NCBI GenBank assembly: GCA_964361075.1
Contig: CAYHZL010000036.1
Span: 1 to 22,017 of the forward strand
From: CAYHZL01 sp964361075
GTDB lineage: Bacteria > Bacteroidota > Ignavibacteria > UBA10030 > UBA8401
Length of the DNA stretch: 22,017 nt
Reading direction: 5' to 3'
This document shows positions 15,824 through 22,017 of the stretch, piece by piece; the first letter of the stretch is position 1, and each line of letters begins with the position of its first letter. Made by a program: the position numbers and the translations under genes. The notes under the pieces are model-generated. The model did no database searches. It was not told the origin of the DNA and worked only from the letters and a program-made list of their open reading frames with translations.

Positions 15824-16535
15824 GATGAACACTCCCGACATAATGTAAATAAAGATCTTCTATGGTGCCTTGTTTCAAAAATGTTGAGCGAAGATTTTCG
15901 ATTGATTCCAGCGCCGCGAGTTTTCCGGAAACAAAAATTGCGACGCGGTCTGCAAGCTGTTCCGCTTCCGCAAGAAGATGTGTAGAAAAAATAATCGTCT
16001 TCCCTTTTGCTTTTTGTTCAAGAATAAAATCGCGGAATTGTTTCACGCCTTGCGGATCGAGGTTCGCAGTCGGTTCATCCAACAGCAGAATCGGCGCATC
16101 AGGAATAGAGATCACCGTAAGTCCGAGCCGTTGTATCATGCCGCCGGAAAATTCGCTTACCAATTTATCCGAGAACCCGTTGAAGCCCGCTTTCGAAAGC
16201 GCTTCGTCAGCAACGCTCTTAGAAATATTTCGCAGCGAACTATAGAACCGCGTTACTTCGCGTGCCGAAAGATTTTCCGGAAAGACAACGCGCTGTGGAA
16301 GATAGCTCATCGTATTCCGTGTTTCTTTTGGAAAAAGATGTACATCCATTCCATTCACCAGCACGCGACCCGACGTTGGAATATTCAATCCGATAATTGT
16401 TTTCAGCGTCGTCGTTTTTCCGCTTCCATTGGGACCAAGAAATGCAAACACTTCTCCCGGTTTCACTGCAAACGAAATATCATTCACTGCCGTGAACTTG
16501 CCGTACTGTTTTGTAATGTGGTCAACGATAATCAT
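15810..16535 (-). CDS. nosF: NosF, ABC transporter ATPase for NosZ maturation
   Basis: A 241-aa ABC ATPase. Walker A is LGPNGSGKTTTLK (about 33-45), the signature is SEFSGGMIQRLGL, Walker B with switch is ILLLDEPTANLDP, and the H-loop is IIFSTHLLAEAEQLADR. It powers the NosDFY complex at the cytoplasmic face of the inner membrane. The ATG at 16535 overlaps the nosD stop by 4 bp, and the 3' end overlaps nosL, so nosD-F-L-Y are translationally coupled. Generic ABC-2 ATPases look alike; the NosF name rests on the neighbours nosD, nosL and nosY. Confidence 0.93.
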   Translation of the reverse strand: MIIVDHITKQYGKFTAVNDISFAVKPGEVFAFLGPNGSGKTTTLKTIIGLNIPTSGRVLVNGMDVHLFPKETRNTMSYLPQRVVFPENLSAREVTRFYSSLRNISKSVADEALSKAGFNGFSDKLVSEFSGGMIQRLGLTVISIPDAPILLLDEPTANLDPQGVKQFRDFILEQKAKGKTIIFSTHLLAEAEQLADRVAIFVSGKLAALESIENLRSTFLKQGTIEDLYLHYVGSVHHETD

Positions 16536-17875
16536 GCTGAACGCCGCTTTCGTAAAAAATATCCGATCGCAAAAATAATGACCGGAACCATGAACGGCAC
16601 TATGTGCGCTTGTAGTGGTGTAACTTTTTTTGTTTGTGTTGTTCTGTCAAACATCGCAACCCACTCCATCGGCACCGGATTGATCAACGGATGCTCATCG
16701 CGTTCGCGCGATATATCGAGAATGGGAAATGCTTTTGCCGATACTGCCAACGCTTGCGCCGCAGGACTGTACAAATACAAACGCGCATTTGCATTTTTTG
16801 CTTCGAGATAAGAAAAAACATTTTCAATCTTCATCGGGATATCGCCGATGCCGTCGCCGTCAATATCGTAGCCGTCATACGCGCTCCAATAATTTCCTCT
16901 GCCGTTGCTGCTCCACATTGATGCTGTTGTTCTTCCGACAATGGTCAGCGGATTAAGATTATCTATAAAATTATTTTCTGAAAATGTATTCTTCGTCGAA
17001 TTCTGAAACATCTCCAATGCAAGATCGTTGCGGGCAATAATGTTGTTTCTGAAAAAATTGTTTGTTGATGATTCAAAAAATATTCCGATGACGTTATCGG
17101 AAATAACGTTCGAGTCAGCAATCATCTCGTGGCAGTCTTGCAGCAAAATCCCGTACGAAGCAAATCCTCTGTTGCGTAAAAAAATATTATGTTTCATCAC
17201 AATACCTCGTGTGAACATAATCGCCGCGCCCGCTACATTATCGTGAAATGAATTTCTGAGAAACGCATTGGAATCTGCATACATGTAATGCAAGCCGTAC
17301 CGTAAATTAAACACTTCATTATCTTGAATAAGAGTGTGGTTCGCGTTTTGAATGTAGAACCCGTCGCGCGTCTCGTTAACGGTGTTTCCTGAAAACGTGT
17401 TGTAATTGGAATTCCAAATATGAATCCCGCTTCCTCGCTCTCCTTGTTCAAGTGCTGTTCTGCCGACCACAGAATTTCCTGACACAATGTTATAGTTTGA
17501 TTGCAAAAAATAAATTCCAAAAAGAATATCACGCAGTCTGTTCTTCTCTATTCTATTGTAACCGGATTTGATAATGATCCCTGCATCTTCATTCACAAGC
17601 ATTGCGCCGCAGTGTTCAACAATAAATCCTGAAAGCGTACACGAATCTGCAAGAATTGTAACAACACTATTAATTCCGCTGCCGCGAATAACGGGAAAAT
17701 TTTTTCCAATAAGATGAAGGCGTTTAGCGATAACAATATTGCCGACGTACGTTCCGCTTTCTATTGCCAGCGTATCACCGGCAGAAGCACGGTCAATCAA
17801 TTCCTGCAGAGTGTTCTGTTGGGCAAGCGCAATGGAAACAGAAAATAAAAATAGTAATGAAAATCGTTTCATCAT
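16532..17875 (-). CDS. nosD: NosD, periplasmic beta-helix copper-maturation protein
   Basis: About 447 aa from the ATG at 17875. MMKRFSLLFLFSVSIALAQQ is a signal peptide. The body is a right-handed parallel beta-helix (CASH/PbH1 repeats) with recurring N-x-(I/F)-x-x-N patterns such as NRLRDILFGIYFLQSNYN. The family C-terminal motif NGRGNYWSAYDGYDIDGDG then GIGDIPM is present. A single membrane helix near the C-terminus (HIVPFMVPVIIFAIGYFL) is followed by RKRR. NosD is the periplasmic component that works with NosF and NosY and receives copper via NosL. The frame extends 66 bp upstream to 17941, but those residues come from an inverted repeat and would precede the signal peptide, so I reject them. 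There is no obvious Shine-Dalgarno. Confidence 0.92.
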   Translation of the reverse strand: MMKRFSLLFLFSVSIALAQQNTLQELIDRASAGDTLAIESGTYVGNIVIAKRLHLIGKNFPVIRGSGINSVVTILADSCTLSGFIVEHCGAMLVNEDAGIIIKSGYNRIEKNRLRDILFGIYFLQSNYNIVSGNSVVGRTALEQGERGSGIHIWNSNYNTFSGNTVNETRDGFYIQNANHTLIQDNEVFNLRYGLHYMYADSNAFLRNSFHDNVAGAAIMFTRGIVMKHNIFLRNRGFASYGILLQDCHEMIADSNVISDNVIGIFFESSTNNFFRNNIIARNDLALEMFQNSTKNTFSENNFIDNLNPLTIVGRTTASMWSSNGRGNYWSAYDGYDIDGDGIGDIPMKIENVFSYLEAKNANARLYLYSPAAQALAVSAKAFPILDISRERDEHPLINPVPMEWVAMFDRTTQTKKVTPLQAHIVPFMVPVIIFAIGYFLRKRRSA

Positions 17876-17895
17876 TTTTTTAGTAGCTGGTAAGC

Positions 17896-17975
17896 AGATG
17901 GAGTCCACCTTCCCAAACAAAGACACACAAATTTGATACATATCAGCTATTCATTAGATAAGGTGGACTCCATCT
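17896..17975. repeat. Perfect 16-bp inverted repeat upstream of nosD
   Basis: AGATGGAGTCCACCTT (17896-17911) pairs exactly with AAGGTGGACTCCATCT (17960-17975) around a 48-nt loop. It lies in the nosD leader, between the YwiC-like gene and nosD. Read on the minus strand it could act as a transcriptional punctuation hairpin. The arms may also be ends of a small insertion, since TGCGTAACGTGAATTA (17985-18000) next to it is 13 of 16 identical to the terminal repeat of the element at 3721-3868. Confidence 0.65.
17933..17946. promoter_or_regulatory. FNR/DNR-type box upstream of nosD
   Basis: TTGATACATATCAG matches the FNR/CRP-superfamily anaerobic box TTGAT-N4-ATCAA at 9 of 10 defined positions. 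Its centre is about 64 bp upstream of the nosD start, inside the loop of the inverted repeat. A class II position would give a transcript start near 17898. No convincing -10 element is visible. FNR, DNR or NNR regulators commonly control nos genes. Confidence 0.5.
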
Positions 17976-17997
17976 TTTGCATTTTGCGTAACGTGAA

Positions 17998-18804
17998 TTA
18001 GTTATACAAATAAATAAGGATAACGCCGTACAATACTGATTGTGCCAACAACATTAATCCCAAATTTTTGAATTTTACTTTTCGGTCGAGTTTTACAGTA
18101 CCGTATATTGCGTGAACAACCATCGGTACGAAAGCAAGAGCTGCAGTACTTTTTGTAAGATGGTACAATGAAAGCGTAACAACAATTCCGATGACAACAA
18201 TATGGTACGCAATATTCAATCTTCCAAGCGTTAGTTTTTCCGCCAGCGGAAAGTCAACACGTTTCATCGAACTGACTTTGATCTTCATGTGAACATAAAA
18301 CACGCTGCATCCGAAGAAAAGAAAATTCAACAGCCACAATATCAACGCTTGCTTATCTACTATTCCGGCATTCACATAGTACGCGCTCGGCGCACTTAAT
18401 GTTAATCCCGCAACGGCGGTTAAATCGCTGGTAATTGATTTTTGTATTGTGCGCGTAAGAAAATAATTACAGAAAAACGAAAGCGCACCTACAATACCAA
18501 ACGTGATGATATACCTCAACTGTTGACGAAACAGCGGTGCAATACACAAGAGACCGAATACGAGATATACCACAGCCCAAAATTTTGATGCTTCTATCTT
18601 TTCGTCGCTTTGCGATGTTCCGCTTGCATCACGCATCAGTGTATGAATCGGAACATAGCTCATAAAAACGCCAAGTGCCGAAAGTGCAAGCCAAAAAATA
18701 TTGATTGTAAATCCTCCGCTGTGCAATGCACCGATCGTCATCGGTACAAACAACACGATCCACGATCCGTGTTCGCGCGTTACTATTGGTTTCGGAAAGT
18801 TCAT
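17998..18804 (-). CDS. YwiC-like integral membrane protein
   Basis: About 268 aa from the ATG at 18804, mostly hydrophobic with roughly eight to nine membrane helices. The N-terminal motif FPKPIVTREHGSWIVLFVPM followed by TIGALHSGG is the YwiC-like family signature (REHG[AS]W). Another conserved-looking cytoplasmic loop is HMKIKVSSMKR with a later LGRLNIAYH. The biochemical function is unknown; B. subtilis YwiC is encoded beside fnr and nar genes, which supports a link to anaerobic nitrogen oxide respiration. It starts 5 bp after the NosB-like stop; an upstream in-frame ATG at 18837 is possible but would overlap the previous gene. The stop codon coincides with the start of a sequence resembling the terminal repeat of the element at 3721. 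Confidence 0.8.
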   Translation of the reverse strand: MNFPKPIVTREHGSWIVLFVPMTIGALHSGGFTINIFWLALSALGVFMSYVPIHTLMRDASGTSQSDEKIEASKFWAVVYLVFGLLCIAPLFRQQLRYIITFGIVGALSFFCNYFLTRTIQKSITSDLTAVAGLTLSAPSAYYVNAGIVDKQALILWLLNFLFFGCSVFYVHMKIKVSSMKRVDFPLAEKLTLGRLNIAYHIVVIGIVVTLSLYHLTKSTAALAFVPMVVHAIYGTVKLDRKVKFKNLGLMLLAQSVLYGVILIYLYN

Positions 18805-18809
18805 TGTAA

Positions 18810-19451
18810 CTATTTGTGTGTTTGTTTTGCTAACCATGATTTTCTTGAAAACCACATTGCGGCTAACAACAACACAGGCATCAGCGAAATAAAAAATGTA
18901 CCGGTTGAAGGATAATTGTACACTTCAAAATTTGCCATTGTTTGATGACCAAACATCGGAGGCGTAAATGGTGGAACCTTTATCGCTGCGGTTGGGTCAA
19001 GCTGGTGACCGTAAATGTACATTTTGTAGTAAAAACTCCACAACGAAAATATTCCGAAATACGTAAACATCACAAATAGATCTACAAGTTTGGACATCTT
19101 GCCAATTACAATAGCACGCAGTGCCAGCAATATTGTTCCGCCGATAACAAACGGAATCCATTTGAATTCTGTGAAGTCATCATCGAGCAATGGACGCATA
19201 CCGATGTAATGATTCAGCGAATTGATCTCTTTGAGGTCATCCTGGTTCGCAGATTTTCCACCTTCTAGTTTATACGTAAAAATATTTAATTCCAATCCAT
19301 CGGGAAATTGATTTGAGTACATCGTCATCTTCCAGAGCGGAGTGAAGTACGATGGAACCAACATGAGCGCTGCAAGAAAAATTAAGATTCTGCCGCGCAG
19401 ATCAATCGGGATATCAAAAAACGATGTTACTTTTTCTAAATACTGCTTCAT
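18810..19451 (-). CDS. nosB: NosB-like membrane protein downstream of nosZ
   Basis: A 213-aa protein with about four to five membrane helices: one near residues 22-42, a periplasmic loop rich in conserved-looking residues (EINSLNHYIGMRPLLDDDFT), then helices from about 97 onward and a C-terminal one at about 185-203. In clade II nos clusters a membrane protein of unknown function called NosB follows nosZ, and position, topology and the NHYIGMRPL loop fit that assignment. I assign it mainly by context. AGGAG lies 5 bp before the ATG. A terminator-like hairpin separates it from nosZ, so it may be expressed at a lower level than nosZ. Confidence 0.68.
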   Translation of the reverse strand: MKQYLEKVTSFFDIPIDLRGRILIFLAALMLVPSYFTPLWKMTMYSNQFPDGLELNIFTYKLEGGKSANQDDLKEINSLNHYIGMRPLLDDDFTEFKWIPFVIGGTILLALRAIVIGKMSKLVDLFVMFTYFGIFSLWSFYYKMYIYGHQLDPTAAIKVPPFTPPMFGHQTMANFEVYNYPSTGTFFISLMPVLLLAAMWFSRKSWLAKQTHK

Positions 19452-19471
19452 ACCAACTCCTAGCTACAATC

Positions 19472-19500
19472 AAAAAGGGGTGAGCCACGCTCACCCCTTT
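19472..19500 (-). terminator. Rho-independent terminator after nosZ
   Basis: On the minus strand AAAGGGGTGAGC, loop GTG, GCTCACCCCTTT form a perfect 12-bp stem (19474-19500) running into a T-run. It lies 12 bp after the nosZ stop and 21 bp before the nosB-like start. Placed inside a cluster read in one direction, it should reduce readthrough and give a nosZ-only message. Confidence 0.88.
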
Positions 19501-19512
19501 CTTAATTGTGCA

Positions 19513-21348
19513 TTATTTAACGAGCATATATCCTTGCATTTCTTGATGGAGTGCCGAACAGAAGTTCGTGCAATAGTATGGAAATACTCCTCCTTTATCA
19601 GCGATAAATTCAAACGTTTTCGTTTCACCCGGATCGACAACAATATTAATGTTGTATTCGCTCAATCCTAAACCATGAAGCTCATCAGTTGTTTGTTCAA
19701 TATTGGTAATATAAATCGTTACCTTATCACCTTTGTTGACTTCAATCTTGTTCGGTTCGAAACTGGAACGAACTGCAGTCATATATACTTCCACATTCTT
19801 ACCGTTACGAACAACCTTTGCATCTTTCACATCCCAAATTGCTTTCGGGTTTTTGTTTTCTTCTTTTGGATAGACTTCAATTGGGTGTAATTTGTCAGCT
19901 TTAATGATCTGCGCATAGTGCGGTTCCGGTTCCGTGAACGCATCATATAACAATCCCATTTTTTCGCCGCCGATATCAATTAACTGTGATGCTTCCGGTT
20001 GTGAAGGACCTACGCTCAAATGACGACCATGCGATAATTTATTCAACGCAATAAGATATTTCCCGTCGGGATGTTTCGTATCGCCTTCAGCCGCACACAA
20101 GTGACCGATATTGTATGAAACAGGAATTTTGTCAACAACTTCCCATGTGCCGAGTTTCCATTTGCACACAGCGCTTTCCACAAAGAGTGATGTATAGGCA
20201 AAACCTTTATCATCAAATTGTGTATGAAGAGGTCCAAGACCAACGTTCACTTCAGCTTCTTTTACAGAATTATAATTCAACACAGGAATTCCATCTTCGT
20301 TGCCTGTGAAATCTTTTTTCTCAATTGCTGTCAGCATTTTCTCGAAATTAAATACTGTGGTGATGCTTTGCAATTTTCCGCTTGCGATAATATATTTGCC
20401 ATCAGGGCTGATATCGACACCGTGCGGGGATTTTGCTGCAGGCAAAAGAAAGACAACGCCTTGAGCATCTTTAGGATCGATAACCTTCACACCGCCGATC
20501 ATTTTGAATTTTCCATCTTTAATTGCTTTTTCCGCATTTTTCCAATTCACTGCAACAACATAATCACGATCTTTTTGGGTTGATGTTACTTCAAGTTTTC
20601 CCGTTGCCCGTTCGGAATTATAGCACGTCCAGAATCCCCACTCTTTGCTCGGACCTTTTCCGGCATCGCCAAGATCATAGTTAAACGGCGGCATCAAAAT
20701 TTCCCATCCGAGGGTCATCTTTCCGGATTTTGAATCTACGGCGATACCGGCAACAACACCTTTATATTTTGTTGCATAATCTTCAATCTTTTCAAAAGTG
20801 CCTTTGGGTAATGGAATAGAAAAACGCGAACCGGCCAGAACGTATTCTGTATTTTCTGTTACAAACGATGAGCAGTGATTCCCCGACACATTGGGTATAG
20901 GTCCAAAAATTTCTTTGGTCTTAAAATCACGAAGATCAATACGCGCCATTCTGTTATTCGCATTATCAGAAATAAACAACCAGCGACCATCGTAATCTCC
21001 ATCGGTTTCACTGATTGACGGATGATGCGCATCTCCCCAGGTAAATCCGCCAAGCATTGCCTTTGATTCTTTATCGAATCCATAGCCTGTTGCCGGATAT
21101 GGAGCAAACACCGGAATTGTGGAAAGATGTCGCATAGAAGGAACGCCATAAATGTACACTTGTCCCGAATGTCCACCCGAGGCAAAGAAGTAATACTCAT
21201 CTAAATCACCGGGTGCAACATACGTTTTTTGTGCGGCTTCCTGAACATCGGATCGCGCGCCGCCTCTCCCTTTCTTATCGTCCCCACAACCGATAAACAT
21301 TGCTGTAATCAACACAGCAACCATTGCGAAACTTAGCATGGATTTCAT
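19513..21348 (-). CDS. nosZ: Nitrous oxide reductase, clade II (Sec-dependent), lipoprotein
   Basis: A 611-aa multicopper enzyme that reduces N2O to N2. The N-terminus is a Sec lipoprotein signal with lipobox FIGC (C21) and no twin-arginine motif, so it is clade II and probably membrane-anchored. The seven-bladed propeller carries CuZ histidines: SGGHSGQ (H60), GDAHHPSISETDGDYDGRWL (H108, H109), SGNHCSSF, KSPHGVDISPDGKY, GPLHTQFDDKGFAYTSLF and LSHGRH. The C-terminal cupredoxin CuA domain has ELHG, then YYCTNFCSALHQEMQGYM with both Cys, His and Met ligands. AAGGAG lies 8 bp before the ATG. No nosR, nosC, nosG or nosH is in the window, so the electron donor is unknown. It is first in the cluster and followed by a terminator. 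Confidence 0.97.
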   Translation of the reverse strand: MKSMLSFAMVAVLITAMFIGCGDDKKGRGGARSDVQEAAQKTYVAPGDLDEYYFFASGGHSGQVYIYGVPSMRHLSTIPVFAPYPATGYGFDKESKAMLGGFTWGDAHHPSISETDGDYDGRWLFISDNANNRMARIDLRDFKTKEIFGPIPNVSGNHCSSFVTENTEYVLAGSRFSIPLPKGTFEKIEDYATKYKGVVAGIAVDSKSGKMTLGWEILMPPFNYDLGDAGKGPSKEWGFWTCYNSERATGKLEVTSTQKDRDYVVAVNWKNAEKAIKDGKFKMIGGVKVIDPKDAQGVVFLLPAAKSPHGVDISPDGKYIIASGKLQSITTVFNFEKMLTAIEKKDFTGNEDGIPVLNYNSVKEAEVNVGLGPLHTQFDDKGFAYTSLFVESAVCKWKLGTWEVVDKIPVSYNIGHLCAAEGDTKHPDGKYLIALNKLSHGRHLSVGPSQPEASQLIDIGGEKMGLLYDAFTEPEPHYAQIIKADKLHPIEVYPKEENKNPKAIWDVKDAKVVRNGKNVEVYMTAVRSSFEPNKIEVNKGDKVTIYITNIEQTTDELHGLGLSEYNINIVVDPGETKTFEFIADKGGVFPYYCTNFCSALHQEMQGYMLVK

Positions 21349-21375
21349 AACTGTTTCTCCTTTTATTATAGGTTT

Positions 21376-21412
21376 GGTACATCTGTTAATTATGGATTAG
21401 GTACATCTGTTA
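21376..21412. repeat. Two 13-bp direct repeats upstream of nosZ
   Basis: GGTACATCTGTTA occurs at 21376-21388 and again at 21400-21412, a 24-bp period, in the region directly upstream of nosZ (start at 21348). On the coding strand it reads TAACAGATGTACC twice. It may be a regulator-binding repeat or the product of a local duplication. A TATAAT lies just downstream, but spacing to a -35 is not convincing. Confidence 0.5.
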
Positions 21413-21449
21413 TTATTTTTTTGTAACTACTTAGCATTCATAATGTTTT

Positions 21450-21476
21450 TGCCACTAAATCACAAAAACACGAAAT
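21450..21476 (+). repeat. Left arm of inverted repeat framing the GxxExxY gene
   Basis: The 27 bases starting TGCCACTAAATCACAAAAAC match the reverse complement of 21888-21914 at 23 of 27 positions. It lies just beyond the 3' end of the GxxExxY gene. Confidence 0.65.
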
Positions 21477-21486
21477 TTCACCAAAC

Positions 21487-21915
21487 TTATAAAATAAATC
21501 GTTTAATGCCTTGTCCGATATTAACAACATTAAAGTTGATTAAATAACCTAAACGCCTATTTGTTAATTTCAAATGACTTAATACCTGTGCTTCCCAAAT
21601 CGGATTTACTAAATCCACAGCCTTAATTTCACAAATTATTTTATCATCCACTAACACATCCAATCGTAGTCCCTCTTGAAAGGTAATCCCATCGTAAACA
21701 ATTGGAATATCAATCTGGCGCAAATATTTTAATCCTCTTTTTGCTAATTCGTGGCAAAAACAAATTTCATATACTTTTTCCAGTAAGCCGGGACCTAAAG
21801 TTTTGTGAACATTATACGCTGCGTCAACAATCTTTTTTCCGATGATTTCCAATTCTTCGGGTAGTGTTTCAAATTTCTTTTTGTGCGTTTTCGTGTTTTC
21901 GTGTTTTGGTGGCAT
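21487..21915 (-). CDS. GxxExxY-family protein
   Basis: A 142-aa protein with the family core ELEIIGKKIVDAAYNVHKTL, GPGLLEKVYEICF (the G-x-x-E-x-x-Y motif), then ITFQEGLRLDVLVDDKIICE followed by IKAV (a PD-(D/E)xK-like arrangement: D, then E-I-K), and LTNRRLGYLINFN at the end. The core resembles the VSR/PD-(D/E)xK fold, and function is unproven. The first 14 residues (MPPKHENTKTHKKK) are encoded by the A-rich inverted repeat that also lies beyond the stop codon, so the real start may be further in and the gene may travel with the repeat. There is no functional link to the nos genes besides position. Such genes are scattered, often in several copies, in Bacteroidota and related genomes. Confidence 0.88.
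   Translation of the reverse strand: MPPKHENTKTHKKKFETLPEELEIIGKKIVDAAYNVHKTLGPGLLEKVYEICFCHELAKRGLKYLRQIDIPIVYDGITFQEGLRLDVLVDDKIICEIKAVDLVNPIWEAQVLSHLKLTNRRLGYLINFNVVNIGQGIKRFIL
21888..21914 (-). repeat. Right arm of inverted repeat framing the GxxExxY gene
   Basis: Read on the minus strand it starts TGCCACCAAAACACGAAAAC and overlaps the first codons of the GxxExxY ORF. It differs from the left arm at four positions. Confidence 0.65.
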
Positions 21916-21939
21916 ATTTTGAATTATTATTTTACGACT

Positions 21940-21983
21940 GCTGAGTAGCGCGTTCAGTGCGCCTGCGGCGTAATTTTTTCAAA
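21940..21983 (+). repeat. 44-bp repeat, copy 2 (matches 14406-14449)
   Basis: It is 43 of 44 identical to the first copy and in the same orientation, 7534 bp apart. It has the same paired-hairpin structure and T-run. It lies upstream of the GxxExxY gene, close to a long palindrome. Confidence 0.8.
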
Positions 21984-21987
21984 AAGA

Positions 21988-22017
21988 GTAACTCATTCGC
22001 CGCGGCGAATGAGTTAC
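21988..22017. repeat. Perfect 30-bp palindrome at the window edge
   Basis: The 15 bases GTAACTCATTCGCCG (21988-22002) are followed by their exact reverse complement up to the last base of the window, so the true palindrome may be longer. The central 16 bp equal the palindrome at 14269-14284. Confidence 0.85.

Noticed and set aside
15978..16811. 277-codon plus-strand open frame across nosF/nosD
   Set aside because: It lies opposite two genes with clear motifs, is rich in Arg, His and Cys as expected for an antisense shadow, and has no family signature.
17876..17941. 22-residue N-terminal extension of NosD
   Set aside because: It is encoded by the inverted repeat and would place charged residues before a normal signal peptide.
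21355..21375. TATAAT near 21366 as a sigma-70 promoter for nosZ
   Set aside because: No -35 element at 16-18 bp, and the start point would fall in the ribosome-binding site.

Overview
The window looks like a chromosomal stretch from a Bacteroidota/Chlorobiota-type (FCB group) bacterium, possibly related to Ignavibacteria. This is inferred from a Bacteroidetes-style promoter (TTTTG, 20 bp, TACCTTTG), a GWxTD-domain protein, a GxxExxY protein, a Sec-type lipoprotein nitrous oxide reductase, and several weak or absent Shine-Dalgarno sites with some TTG starts. No rRNA or tRNA gene is visible, so placement is tentative. All protein genes I support are on the minus strand, so transcription runs from high to low coordinates.

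Region A (1-1592): the N-terminal 530 residues of a secreted caspase-fold/formylglycine-enzyme-like fusion, cut off by the window edge, with a recognisable promoter. Region B (1593-3868): a palindromic repeat, the transporter gene cstA, and a 148-bp MITE-like element. Region C (3866-10105): a compact housekeeping and envelope gene string, in transcription order rimO, GWxTD protein, Omp85/BamA-like protein, UbiA-family prenyltransferase, rnhB, yraN, with gaps under 20 bp or short overlaps.

Region D (10226-13869) is an AT-rich four-gene cassette: a 70-aa unknown protein, a DNA methyltransferase with an N-terminal helix-turn-helix, a ParB/Srx-fold protein with a second HTH, and an Mrr-like nuclease. 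Genes are 6 and 3 bp apart or overlap by 4 bp. It reads as a restriction-modification or defence module with a ParB-like third component, and is the best candidate here for an undescribed system. Region E (13870-14538) has no intact gene. It holds pairs of small adjacent hairpins and a decayed C-terminal remnant of a Fic-type gene.

Region F (14539-21348) is a clade II (Sec-dependent) nitrous oxide reductase cluster, in transcription order nosZ, nosB-like, YwiC-like, nosD, nosF, nosL, nosY. NosZ reduces N2O. NosD, NosF and NosY form the copper-site maturation ABC system and NosL is the copper lipoprotein. A strong hairpin terminator follows nosZ, and an FNR-type box lies ahead of nosD, suggesting separate control of structural and maturation genes. 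Region G (21349-22017) holds a GxxExxY gene framed by inverted repeats. A 44-bp repeat (43 of 44 identical) lies in direct orientation on both sides of the nos-GxxExxY block, about 7.5 kb apart.
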